Assembly: GCF_022829545.1 (NCBI RefSeq)
Contig: NZ_JAKSYM010000402.1
Location: 248,001 to 312,000 of the forward strand
Length of the DNA stretch: 64,000 bases
From: Methylobacterium sp. J-030
GTDB lineage: Bacteria; Pseudomonadota; Alphaproteobacteria; Rhizobiales; Beijerinckiaceae
Reading direction: 5' to 3'
The notes under the pieces were generated by a model. The model made no database searches. It was not told the origin of the DNA and saw only the letters and a program-made list of their open reading frames with translations. The number at the start of each line of letters is the position of its first letter. Position 1 is the first letter of the stretch. Positions 52,745 to 61,365 of this stretch are shown here, one piece after another. The position numbers were made by a program, and so were the translations under genes.

Positions 52745-54076
52745 TCAGGCCTCGACGACCTGCGCCGGCCGCTTCCGCCCCCGTCCGAGGCCGAGCACCA
52801 TCAGGCAGCCGAGCCCGGAGAGGATGACCAGCGGCAGAAGCCCGAGCGGATAGCTGCCCGTGGCGTCCTTGATGACGCCGAGCAGATACGTCCCGACAAA
52901 ACCGCCGATATTGCCGATCGCGTTGATCTGCGCGATGCCCGCCGCCGCCGCGCCGGCCGACAGCCATTCGGTGGAGAGCGCCCAGAACGGCCCCTTCACC
53001 GTGTAGGTGGCGGTCACGGCCAGGCACAGGATCAGGATCGTCGGCAGGAGCTGCGCGGTGGCGATCGAGGCGGCCAGGCTCAGGGCCAACAGCCCCAAGG
53101 GGAGTGCCGTGTGCCACACCCGCTCGCGGTTCCGGTCCGAGGAGCGGCCCCACAGGATCATCAACACCGAGGCGATGCCGAAGGGGATCGAGTTGAGCAG
53201 GCCCGTCTGGATGTTGGTGAGGCCGAAGGACTTGATGATCTGCGGCTGCCACAGGGACAGGCATTGGCTCGCGCCCGAGGCGCCGGCATAGATCAGCGAG
53301 GCGGCGAGAACGTAGCGGTTGCGCATCACCTCCCAGACCGAGAGATGGCGGGCCGGCGCGGCCTCACCCTGCACCACGGAGGCCCGTTCGGCGGCGAGCC
53401 GCTCCTGGAGCCATGCGCTCTGCTGGGGCGTCAGCCAGCGCGCCGTACCGGGGCCGTCGGGCAGAAGGAAGAAGGCGGCGAGACCGAGCAGGACCGCCGG
53501 GGCCGCTTCCAGGATGAACAGCCACTGCCAGCCGCGCAGGCCCAGCATGCCGTCGGTGTTGAGGATCGCGGCCGAGATCGGCGAGCCGAGGAAGCTGGAG
53601 ATCGGGATCGCCACCATGAAGACCGCCACGATCCGCCCTCGGTAGGCGCGTGGGAACCAGTAGGTCAGGTACAGGATCACGCCGGGGAAGAAGCCGGCCT
53701 CCGAAGCCCCGAGGAGCAGACGCACGGCGTAGAAAGAATACGGCCCGACCACGAACGCCATGGCGGCCGAGACCAGCCCCCAGGTGATCATGATCCGGGC
53801 GATCCAGATCCGGGCGCCGAACCGTTCCATGGCGAGATTGCTCGGCACCTCGCACAGCACGTACGAGACGTAGAACAGGCCGCCGCCGAGCCCGAATTGT
53901 GCCGCCGAGAGCCCGATATCGTGGTTCATCTGCAGGGCGGCGAAGCCGGCATTCACTCGGTCGACGAAGGCCACGAAGTAGGCGAGCATCAGGAACGGAA
54001 GGATGCGCCACGTCACCCGGCGCAGCGTCGCGCGCTCGATCTCCGGGATCACCTCCGGAACCTGCGTCGGGGCCAT
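52745..54076 (-). CDS. MFS transporter, anion:cation symporter (phthalate/tartrate permease-like)
   Basis: This 443-residue 12-helix transporter has RRVTWRILPFLMLAYFVAFVDRVNAGFAALQM at the N-terminus, the ACS-family opening, plus GGGLFYVSYVLCEVPSNLAMERFGARIWIARIM and ASEAGFFPGVILYLTYWFPRAYRGRIVAVFM. The family takes up organic anions such as tartrate, phthalate, glucarate or 4-hydroxyphenylacetate. Start ATG 54076 has a GAGGAG ribosome site; the longer frame to 54157 is unlikely. No catabolic genes are adjacent that would identify the substrate. Confidence 0.93.
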   Translation of the reverse strand: MAPTQVPEVIPEIERATLRRVTWRILPFLMLAYFVAFVDRVNAGFAALQMNHDIGLSAAQFGLGGGLFYVSYVLCEVPSNLAMERFGARIWIARIMITWGLVSAAMAFVVGPYSFYAVRLLLGASEAGFFPGVILYLTYWFPRAYRGRIVAVFMVAIPISSFLGSPISAAILNTDGMLGLRGWQWLFILEAAPAVLLGLAAFFLLPDGPGTARWLTPQQSAWLQERLAAERASVVQGEAAPARHLSVWEVMRNRYVLAASLIYAGASGASQCLSLWQPQIIKSFGLTNIQTGLLNSIPFGIASVLMILWGRSSDRNRERVWHTALPLGLLALSLAASIATAQLLPTILILCLAVTATYTVKGPFWALSTEWLSAGAAAAGIAQINAIGNIGGFVGTYLLGVIKDATGSYPLGLLPLVILSGLGCLMVLGLGRGRKRPAQVVEA

Positions 54077-54267
54077 GCCTGTTCTCCTCGCCACGCCCCT
54101 CGGCATGGGGCAGACGCGGCGCACAGGCCAGCCGTCGCGGGCGACAGGGCTTCGCATCTGTCACCCTGGAATGTCCGCGGCGGGGCGGGAAGCTGGCTGC
54201 CCGACCGGACCAGCCCTACCGGCGGTTGCGGTTTGCCCGCGGATCACGGACGTGCGAGAGAAGCCGC

Positions 54268-55332
54268 ATGTTGACCGTCGATAGCCTCTGGCGGATGCGG
54301 CACCGCCTCGCGCAGTTCGGGAAGAAGCAAACCGGATCGCCGCGGATCCTGGTGATCGGCGTCTGCCAGGCCGGCGCGATCGCCAAGGCGATGCGCTATC
54401 TCCTGCCGGACGCGCAGGTGGATTTCGTGTCGGCCTTCACGGCGGCGCGCCGCTTCCCACGCCTTGCCGACCTGATGGCGCATGCGGACGGATACGATCA
54501 CGTCTTCTCGAGCATCTACCTGCCTCGGTTCAAGGGCGGCGGAACGATCGATACCTTGCGGACACACCCCAAGGTCCGGCTGATCCCGACGATCGTGTTC
54601 GGTGCCTACCACCCGGATCTCGTCCATGTCGGCGTGCAGGACGCCGTCACGCTGAACGGCCTGATCTCCGGGCCGATGGGACACTCGCACTCCGCGATCA
54701 CGCTCTATGCCTATCTCGCCGGCTTCTCGCAGGCGCAGGCCCTGCGCCTCTTCGCCGAGCCCGTCTTCGAGCGCCTGGGCTACTTCGACCTCTGGGACGA
54801 GGCGGTGGCCTACCTGCGCGGGCTCGGCCGCCAAGCGGATTACGACCTCGACACGCACCTGACGCGCTGGGCCCGGCGCGGCTGCTTCATGCACTCGATC
54901 AACCACACCAAGCTTTATGTTGTGTCGGATCTCGCCCGCGGGTTGCTGAACAAGGCCGGCATCCCGTTCGGGGAATGCGATCTCGACGCCTTCCTGCCGG
55001 ACGATCTCGGCGGCCAGGGGAGCTGGCCGGTCTATCCCGAGATCGCGCAGCATTATGGCATCCCCGGCAGCGCCCTGTTCTTCAAGGCCGAGACCAGGCG
55101 CTCCGGCCCGGCGCGCACGATGAGCCGCGCCGCGTTCGTCGCGGCCTCCTACGCCAATTACGATCGGCGCGAACGCAGTCTTTTGGTATCCCAGCGCGTC
55201 CAGGGCTGGCGCGACGACCCCCCGACCGTCGATTTCCTGCGCGAGGCTGCGGGCCGAAGCGACGCCCCGGTCCGGCCGACGACGCGGGTGCCCTCCGTGG
55301 GATCCGGCAGCTTGGCGGGTCACGCCTCTTAG
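54268..55332 (+). CDS. WcbI family polysaccharide biosynthesis protein (putative acetyltransferase)
   Basis: This 354-residue protein resembles WcbI, a capsule-biosynthesis protein of Burkholderia. It starts ILVIGVCQAGAIAKAMRYLLPDAQVDFV, close to the GNCQ-type opening of the family. Other conserved points are DGYDHVFSSIYLPRF, FGAYHPDLVHV and CFMHSINHTKLYVVSDLARGLLNKAG. WcbI binds CoA and is thought to acetylate polysaccharide. It is isolated here: no glycosyltransferase is nearby. It diverges from the MFS gene. The last 40 residues are low-complexity. Confidence 0.8.
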   Translation: MLTVDSLWRMRHRLAQFGKKQTGSPRILVIGVCQAGAIAKAMRYLLPDAQVDFVSAFTAARRFPRLADLMAHADGYDHVFSSIYLPRFKGGGTIDTLRTHPKVRLIPTIVFGAYHPDLVHVGVQDAVTLNGLISGPMGHSHSAITLYAYLAGFSQAQALRLFAEPVFERLGYFDLWDEAVAYLRGLGRQADYDLDTHLTRWARRGCFMHSINHTKLYVVSDLARGLLNKAGIPFGECDLDAFLPDDLGGQGSWPVYPEIAQHYGIPGSALFFKAETRRSGPARTMSRAAFVAASYANYDRRERSLLVSQRVQGWRDDPPTVDFLREAAGRSDAPVRPTTRVPSVGSGSLAGHAS

Positions 55333-55443
55333 GCAGGTGCTGCAGCTCTGATCGGGGGGGGGATCCCACGGTCCGGCACTTCCCGCCGTCACCGGCGTTA
55401 TCGCGCGACGCCCGAACCGGCGTGCCCGATACGAGGTGCCCCG

Positions 55444-56472
55444 ATGAGCCTTCCGTCCCGGCGACGCGCCGGCCGCTCCGCGGCTGCGGCCGCCTTGACG
55501 CTTGCCGGCTCGGCCGCGGGTCTGCTCGCCTGGAGCCGACTCGGCATCGACCATCGCAAGCCGATTCCGCCGGCTCTGCCCGGTCGTCGCGAACAGGCCG
55601 CCACGCGCCGCGCCGGCGTGCTCTCGTTCTATGCGTCGGCCGAGACCGAAGGCGTGCCGCTCCTGTTGATCCACTCGATCAACGCGGCCGCGAACGCCTA
55701 CGAGGTGCGGCCGTTCTATCTGCATTTCCGGACATCGCGGCCGGTCTACGCCCTCGATCTGCCCGGCTTCGGATTCTCGGAACGGTCGCGCCGCCGCTAC
55801 ACGCCGCGCCTGATGGTCGAAGCGATCCACGCCATGGTGGATGAAATCCGGCGGCGGCACGGGGCGATCCCGCTCGACGCCCTGGCGCTGTCCCTCTCCG
55901 CGTCCTATCTCGCCCGGGCGAGTCTGGAGCGGTCCGACGCCTATCGCAGTCTCGCCCTGATCAGCCCCACGGGCTTCGATGGGCGGCTCTCGGGCGATGG
56001 GCCGCCGGACGGGCACCGCGGGCGGGACTGGCTGCTCAACCTCCTCGATCGGCCGCCCTTCGGCCGGCCCCTGTTCGACGCGCTGGTCACGCGGCCGAGT
56101 ATACGCTTCTTCCTGCAGAAGACGTTTGGCTCGACCGAGATCGACGAGGGGCTTCTCGACTACGATCACGCCTCGGCCCATCGGCCGGGGGCCGAGCATG
56201 CGCCCTGGTGCTTCGTGGCCGGCCATCTCTTCCCGACCGACACGACTCGTCTCTACGAGCGTCTGCGCCTGCCGGTCTGGATGCTCCACGGAGAGCGCGG
56301 CGATTTCGTCGACTACCGTCACGCACCGCTGGTGGCCGGACGTCCGAACTGGCGGGTCGAGTCTCTTCCGACCGGGGCGTTCCCGCATTTCGAGCGGCCG
56401 GGGACGGTCGTGACAGCCTTCGAGGCGTTCCTCGCGGGCATCACGGGCGACTCAGCGGATCGACCGGCGTGA
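55444..56472 (+). CDS. Alpha/beta hydrolase
   Basis: This 342-residue hydrolase has a single N-terminal hydrophobic helix (AAAAALTLAGSAAGLLAW), probably a membrane anchor or uncleaved signal. The fold's features include LLLIHSINAAANAYEVRPFYLHF (oxyanion region), YALDLPGFGFSERS, the nucleophile elbow LALSLSASYLARAS (S in ALSLSAS), the acid in WMLHGERGDFVDY and a His near GAFPHFERPG. It has a lipase-like or haloalkane dehalogenase-like layout. It is 111 bases from the WcbI-like gene on the same strand. The 3' end overlaps the broken gene on the other strand. Confidence 0.87.
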   Translation: MSLPSRRRAGRSAAAAALTLAGSAAGLLAWSRLGIDHRKPIPPALPGRREQAATRRAGVLSFYASAETEGVPLLLIHSINAAANAYEVRPFYLHFRTSRPVYALDLPGFGFSERSRRRYTPRLMVEAIHAMVDEIRRRHGAIPLDALALSLSASYLARASLERSDAYRSLALISPTGFDGRLSGDGPPDGHRGRDWLLNLLDRPPFGRPLFDALVTRPSIRFFLQKTFGSTEIDEGLLDYDHASAHRPGAEHAPWCFVAGHLFPTDTTRLYERLRLPVWMLHGERGDFVDYRHAPLVAGRPNWRVESLPTGAFPHFERPGTVVTAFEAFLAGITGDSADRPA

Positions 56473-57068
56473 TTCGATAGCGGAGCCGCGTTGCCGGACA
56501 GGTGCTCGCAGGCCGCCGGATCGAGCGTCCGTCGGCTGCCGATGGATTCGTCTTCGGTCCCCATCATGTCGAAGACGACCGGTGTCCCCGACAGGCCGTC
56601 GAGCGCCGGTGCGAAGAGACGGCTCAGCTCGTCGATCAAACCCGTTTAAAGGATCAACTTCACGCTCGCCCGCGACCGGGTAAGAGTGGCCGCCGGCCCG
56701 CAAGGCGCGTAGATGGCCCTCCGGCACGGACTCCGTCGACACGAGCACGACAGGGTCGGCCTCGATCGCGTTGCGACCGCCCCGATCGGGCCGTCCCGCC
56801 ACCGCCGCGCCGACTGCGTCGCGCCGGGCGACGGGCTCATCCCGGGCGACACGGTTGTCATCCGGAACCGGTTGCAGCAGCGGATCGGCGCTGTCGGCAT
56901 AGCCCGCATGGTAATGCGCCCACACATCCAGGCGTCGCCCTCCAGCGCGCCGTGGACGCGCTCGCAACGGCCGTCGAAGATTGGGAGCTTCCAGCGGTGG
57001 ACCCTGATCCGCCCGTCGACCGACGACGTCATGTGACGAATCACGTACGGGCGTTCGTCCGATGCCAT
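56441..57068 (-). pseudogene. RibD C-terminal/dihydrofolate reductase family protein, broken by frame changes
   Basis: Fragments of one protein of the RibD_C/DHFR family are spread over all three minus-strand frames. The N-terminus from ATG 57068 reads RPYVIRHMTSSVDGRIRVHRW to WMCGRITM. The next frame continues with DPLLQPVPDDNRVARDEP and DPVVLVSTESVPEGHLRAL to GEREVDP. A third frame then gives IDELSRLFAPALDGLSGTPVVFD to LDPAACEHLSGNA. The end, LRYRITPVDPLSRP, is in a further frame, stopping at 56441-56443. About 25 residues of the conserved glycine-rich middle are missing between the second and third pieces. At least three frame changes plus a deletion mean that it cannot be functional. Confidence 0.8.
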
Positions 57069-57323
57069 GGGGGCCTGATCGCTGTTGGGTGAGGCTGTCC
57101 CTCGGGCCGAAGGCGCAACGCGACCGCGGCTGTGAGGCGCCCCGGGGTTTTCGACCGCTGCGCCGCAGGGATCTGCCGGTACGGGCTCCGGGCGGCGGCT
57201 GCGCGCCGATGGAGAAGCGCCGCGGATCGTTCCGGACTTGCCCCGCCCCGGCAGTGGACCGATCACGACACCACCCGGTAAGAGTGGTCGTCAAACACAA
57301 CACGCGGCGCGTCCTGGACAAAG

Positions 57324-57761
57324 ATGATCGACCTCACCCTCGAAGCCGCCCGCACCATCATCGAGACCGCCCTTCGGGAGGCGCGCGCCCGCGGCCTCAA
57401 GCCGATGGCCGTCGTGGTCTACGACGCCCGCGGGGCGCTGAAATCCGTATCGGTCGAGGACGGCACGTCCCTCCGCCGTGCCGAGATCGCGTGCGGCAAG
57501 GCCAACGGCGCGCTGGCGCTCGGAATGGGATCCCGGGCGATCCACGCGCGCGCGGAAGCGCAGCCGTATTTCGTGGCGGCCGTGACCCATCTCGCCGGTC
57601 CCGCCGCCCTGGTGCCGGTGCCCGGCGGCGTGCTGATCCGATCCGGTGAGGGCCGCCTTCTGGGCGCCGTCGGCATCTCGGGGGACACCTCCGACAACGA
57701 CGAGATCTGCGCGGTGGCCGGGATCGAGGCGGCTGGGCTCGTACCGGAGACCGGCGCCTGA
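57324..57761 (+). CDS. GlcG/HbpS family heme-binding protein
   Basis: This 145-residue protein of the GlcG/HbpS (DUF336) family has the typical opening LTLEAARTIIETALREARARGLKPMAVVVYDARG and the C-terminal PGGVLIRSGEGRLLGAVGISGDTSDNDEICAVAGI. Some relatives bind heme or degrade it, others are linked to glycolate use or cobalamin; the role here is not clear. There is no signal peptide. Its stop is two bases before the start of the peptide-binding protein gene, so it is the first gene of that operon, which makes a link to solute import likely. Confidence 0.9.
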   Translation: MIDLTLEAARTIIETALREARARGLKPMAVVVYDARGALKSVSVEDGTSLRRAEIACGKANGALALGMGSRAIHARAEAQPYFVAAVTHLAGPAALVPVPGGVLIRSGEGRLLGAVGISGDTSDNDEICAVAGIEAAGLVPETGA

Positions 57762-57763
57762 CC

Positions 57764-59350
57764 ATGCGGCTGCGCCGGCGCGACTGGCTCGCGGGCGTCG
57801 CCGCGCTGGCGGTCGTGCAACCGGCCGCAGCGGCCGAGCCGATCTATCGCCGCGGCAACGACGCCGATCCGGAAACGCTCGACCCGCACCGCTCTTCGAC
57901 GGTGGCGGAGGCGCATATTTTGCGCGACCTCTGCGACGGCCTTCTCACCTACGACAATTACGGCGCCCTCATCCCAGGCGCAGCCAGGGCCTGGACCGCC
58001 TCCGAGGACGGCCTGACCCTGCATTTCGAACTCCTGCCCGAGGGCCGCTGGTCGAACGGCGAGCCCGTCACCGCTGAGGACTTCGTCTACTCGCTGCGCC
58101 GGATCCTCGACCCGGCCACCGGGGCGAAATATGCCGAGATTCTGTTCCCCATCCGCAACGCCGCTGCGGTCAACCGCGGCGAGAAGGCCGTGGACGCCCT
58201 CGGCGTCGCCGCGGAGGGGCCGCTCGCGCTCGCGATCACCCTCGAACAACCGACACCCTACATCCTGGAACTCCTCACCCATCAGACCGCCCTGCCGGTG
58301 CATCGCGCCTCGGTCGAGCGCCATGGGGAGTCCTTCACCCGGCCGGGCAATCTCGTCACCAACGGGCCCTATCGGCTCACCGACAATGTGCCGGGCGGCG
58401 CGATCAGGTTGGAGGCCAATCCCCACCATCCCGACGCGGCGTCCATTGCGATCCGGCACGTTGATTTTCTGCCAACCCCAGACATGGCGGCAGCCGTCCG
58501 GCGCTACGCCGCCGGGGAACTCGAGTCGCTCGCCGACCTGCCCGCCGACCAGATCGCCGACCTGCGTCGCCGCTTCGGCAATCAGATCGTGCTCGGGCCC
58601 GCACTCGGGCTCGCGGCTTTGGCCGTGAACACGCGGAAGGCGCCGTTCTCGGACAGGCGGGTCCGTCAGGCGCTATCGCTCGTGATCGACCGGGAATACC
58701 TCGCCGATGGGCTCAATGGCGGGACCATGAGCCCGGCCTATTCCCTCTGTCCGCCCGGCCTCGACAATTATCGGATCCCGCCCGAAACCGCGGGTCGCTC
58801 AGAGCTCCCGATCGACCACGAGGAGGAAGCCCGCCGCCTGCTGGCGGAGGCCGGCTTCGGCCCGGACCGGCCGCTCACCGTCGAGTACCGATTCAACGTC
58901 AGCGACAACAACAGAACCACAGCGGTGGCGATCGGCGAGATGTGGCGCGACCTCGGGATCGTGACCCGCTACGTCTACACCGACGCCAAGACGCACTTCG
59001 CCTACCTGCGCGACGGCGGCGACTTCGATGTCGCCCGCATGAGCTGGATCGCCGACTATGCCGACCCGCAGAATTTCCTGTTCCTGCTTCAGAGCGGAAA
59101 TGACGGGTTCAACGCCGGACGCTGGTCGGATGCCGCCTACGACGCGCTGCTGGCGCGGGCCGCCGCCGAGCGCGACCTCACCCGCCGGGCCGACCTGCTC
59201 TACGACGCCGAGGCGATCGCGCTGCACGATCTGCCCTGGATCCCGCTGATGCACTACCGCTCGAAGGCGCTGATCGCCCCGCGGCTGCACGGCTACCACC
59301 CGAACCTGCGCAACGCCGCGCCGACGCGCTTCCTGAGGCTCGACGCGTGA
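57764..59350 (+). CDS. Peptide ABC transporter substrate-binding protein
   Basis: This 528-residue SBP_bac_5 protein (OppA type) starts at ATG 57764 with a short signal (MRLRRRDWLAGVAALAVV to AAAAEP), which carries a twin-arginine-like RRRDWLAG. The mature part shows GNDADPETLDPHRSSTVAEAH, EGRWSNGEPVTAEDFVYSLRRIL, APFSDRRVRQALSLVIDREYL and DYADPQNFLFLLQSGN, all typical of OppA. It binds peptides in the periplasm for the two permeases that follow. It overlaps the next gene by four bases. Confidence 0.94.
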   Translation: MRLRRRDWLAGVAALAVVQPAAAAEPIYRRGNDADPETLDPHRSSTVAEAHILRDLCDGLLTYDNYGALIPGAARAWTASEDGLTLHFELLPEGRWSNGEPVTAEDFVYSLRRILDPATGAKYAEILFPIRNAAAVNRGEKAVDALGVAAEGPLALAITLEQPTPYILELLTHQTALPVHRASVERHGESFTRPGNLVTNGPYRLTDNVPGGAIRLEANPHHPDAASIAIRHVDFLPTPDMAAAVRRYAAGELESLADLPADQIADLRRRFGNQIVLGPALGLAALAVNTRKAPFSDRRVRQALSLVIDREYLADGLNGGTMSPAYSLCPPGLDNYRIPPETAGRSELPIDHEEEARRLLAEAGFGPDRPLTVEYRFNVSDNNRTTAVAIGEMWRDLGIVTRYVYTDAKTHFAYLRDGGDFDVARMSWIADYADPQNFLFLLQSGNDGFNAGRWSDAAYDALLARAAAERDLTRRADLLYDAEAIALHDLPWIPLMHYRSKALIAPRLHGYHPNLRNAAPTRFLRLDA

Positions 59351-60270
59351 TCCGTCTCATCCTGCGCCGCCTCGCCCAATCGGTGCCGACGCTGCTCGCG
59401 GTCGTGACCGTCAGCTTCTTCCTGATGCGGCTCGCCCCCGGCGGCCCGTTCGACCTCGAGCGGCCCCTGGCCCCCGCCGCCATGGAGAACCTGCGCCGGG
59501 TCTACGGGCTCGACCGTCCGCTGGCCGTGCAATTCGGCAGCTACCTCGCATCGCTCGCTCACGGCGATCTCGGACCGTCCTTCTCGTTTCGCGATCGGAG
59601 CGTGCTGGAGCTGATCGCCCAGGGTCTGCCTGTATCAGCGACGCTCGGCGCCCTCTCCCTCCTGCTGGCGACGGGGCTCGGCGTCGGACTCGGCATCACG
59701 GCGGCCCTCCGGCGCGGCGGCGCCATGGACCGTCTGCTCGGGATCGGCGCGGCGCTGACCCTGTCGCTGCCGAGCTTCGTTGTGGCACCGCTCCTTCAGA
59801 TCGCCTTCGGACTCAGCCTGCGCTGGCTGCCGCTGAGCGGCTGGGACGGCGGCGCGCCGAGCCATCTCGTCCTGCCGGTGATCACCCTGGCCCTGCCGCA
59901 GGTGGGCGCCCTGGCGCGGCTGACCCGCGCCGCCCTCGGGGAGGTTCTGCGCACGCAGCCGGTGCGGACCATGCGCAGCCTCGGCCTGCCTCCGATCCGC
60001 GTCACCCTTCACGCGCTGCGGGGGGCGCTGCTGCCGGTGGTCGCCTATCTCGGACCGCTCGCCGCCGCCCTGCTCACCGGCTCCGTGGTGGTCGAGACGA
60101 TCTTCGGTCTGCCGGGGATCGGCCGCTACTTCGTCGAGGGGGCGCTCAACCGTGACTACACGCTCGTGATGGGGACGGTGCTGCTGGTCGCAGGGCTCGT
60201 CATCGTCTTCAACCTCGCAGCCGATCTCGCCTGCGCGTGGCTCGATCCGCGCCTGCGACCGGCGGCGTGA
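59347..60270 (+). CDS. ABC transporter permease, OppB family
   Basis: This 307-residue permease begins MIRLILRRLAQSVPTLLAVVTVSFFLMRLAPGGPFD, the classical OppB start. GSVVVETIFGLPGIGRYFVEGALNRDY is the standard region before the last helix, and WLDPRLRPAA ends it. It overlaps its neighbours by four bases on each side. Confidence 0.94.
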   Translation: MIRLILRRLAQSVPTLLAVVTVSFFLMRLAPGGPFDLERPLAPAAMENLRRVYGLDRPLAVQFGSYLASLAHGDLGPSFSFRDRSVLELIAQGLPVSATLGALSLLLATGLGVGLGITAALRRGGAMDRLLGIGAALTLSLPSFVVAPLLQIAFGLSLRWLPLSGWDGGAPSHLVLPVITLALPQVGALARLTRAALGEVLRTQPVRTMRSLGLPPIRVTLHALRGALLPVVAYLGPLAAALLTGSVVVETIFGLPGIGRYFVEGALNRDYTLVMGTVLLVAGLVIVFNLAADLACAWLDPRLRPAA

Positions 60271-61361
60271 GGGCGCCGCAGCGCCCGGCCGGGCGCTTCC
60301 TGGCCCGCCTCCTCCGGATGCGCGGCGCCATGGCGGCCCTGGGCGTGCTCGTCCTGATCGCCCTGGCCTGCCTCGTCGGACCCGGTCTGACCGGTCACGA
60401 TCCGGACCGCGCCTACTCCGATCTCCGTCAGCTGCCGGCCGGTCTGACGGCGCAGCCTGACGCCGCGCATCTCGGCCCGGCACTGGAGCGTCTGGCCTTC
60501 CGGATGCGGGTCCGACTCGACGCGGTGGCACGCGAGGGTGACACCCTGTGCCTCAGGCTCGCTTCCGATGCGGGCGTGGATCGGCGCAGCCTCGTCTACC
60601 TGCCGCGCTCCGGCCTGTTCGGCCCGCCCGCCGCTCTGGAGGAGCAGGATGGCGGCCAAAGCCTCGTGATCGAAGTACCGGTGCGGCGCTTGCATTTTTT
60701 CCTCGGCACCGATGTTCAGGGCCGCGATCTGCTCACGCGCTGCCTGGCGGCCGGCCGCGTGTCCCTGGCGATCGGCCTCGCGGCGAGCCTCGTGGCTCTG
60801 CTGATCGGGATCGCCTACGGCGCCGCGGCGGGTTTCCTGGGTGGGGCGGTCGACGCCGTAATGATGCGCTTCGTGGACGTGCTCTACGCCCTGCCGTTCG
60901 TGTTCTTCGTCATCCTGCTGCTGGTGTTCTTCCGCCCGAGCCTGACGCTCATGCTGATCGCGATCGCGGCCGTCGAATGGCTCGACATGGCTCGGGTCGT
61001 GCGGGCCCAGACCCTCTCGCTCCGCGAGCGCGACTTCGTCCGGGCGGCTCAAGCCCTGGGGGTCGCCGCGCCCGGAATCATCGCGCGCCACATCGTGCCC
61101 AACACCCTGGGTCCAGTCGCGGTGACCGCGACGTTGCTGGTCCCGCAGGTGATCCTGCTGGAGAGCTTCCTGTCGTTCCTCGGTCTCGGCGTGCAGGAGC
61201 CGCAGACCAGTTGGGGGGTTCTGGTTGCCGATGGCGCCCGTTCGATCGAGGCCGCCCCCCATATGCTGGCGGCTCCAGCCCTCTTCCTGATCGCCACGCT
61301 GGTGGCGCTCAACCTGTTGGGCGACGGGCTCGCCGATGCGCTGGATCCGCAGTCCGGATAG
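60267..61361 (+). CDS. ABC transporter permease, OppC family
   Basis: This is a permease of about 364 residues, read from GTG 60267, which overlaps the OppB stop as GTGA; a GTG at 60237 would add ten residues overlapping OppB. Between helix 1 and the conserved FFLGTDVQGRDLLTRCLAAGR it has an extracytoplasmic insertion of some 100 residues (RVRLDAVAREGDTLCLRLASD and onwards), more than in basic OppC. The EAA loop (ERDFVRAAQALGVAAPGIIARH) and the LSFLGLGVQEPQTSWGVLV end are normal. No OppD/OppF ATPase follows: the next gene is a convergent dehydrogenase five bases away. Confidence 0.93.
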   Translation: MRAPQRPAGRFLARLLRMRGAMAALGVLVLIALACLVGPGLTGHDPDRAYSDLRQLPAGLTAQPDAAHLGPALERLAFRMRVRLDAVAREGDTLCLRLASDAGVDRRSLVYLPRSGLFGPPAALEEQDGGQSLVIEVPVRRLHFFLGTDVQGRDLLTRCLAAGRVSLAIGLAASLVALLIGIAYGAAAGFLGGAVDAVMMRFVDVLYALPFVFFVILLLVFFRPSLTLMLIAIAAVEWLDMARVVRAQTLSLRERDFVRAAQALGVAAPGIIARHIVPNTLGPVAVTATLLVPQVILLESFLSFLGLGVQEPQTSWGVLVADGARSIEAAPHMLAAPALFLIATLVALNLLGDGLADALDPQSG

Positions 61362-61365
61362 GAAC

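Noticed and set aside
54244..56388. A 714-codon frame on the minus strand opposite the WcbI-like gene and the hydrolase
   Set aside because: It spans two supported genes and the gap between them and shows only GC-driven composition.
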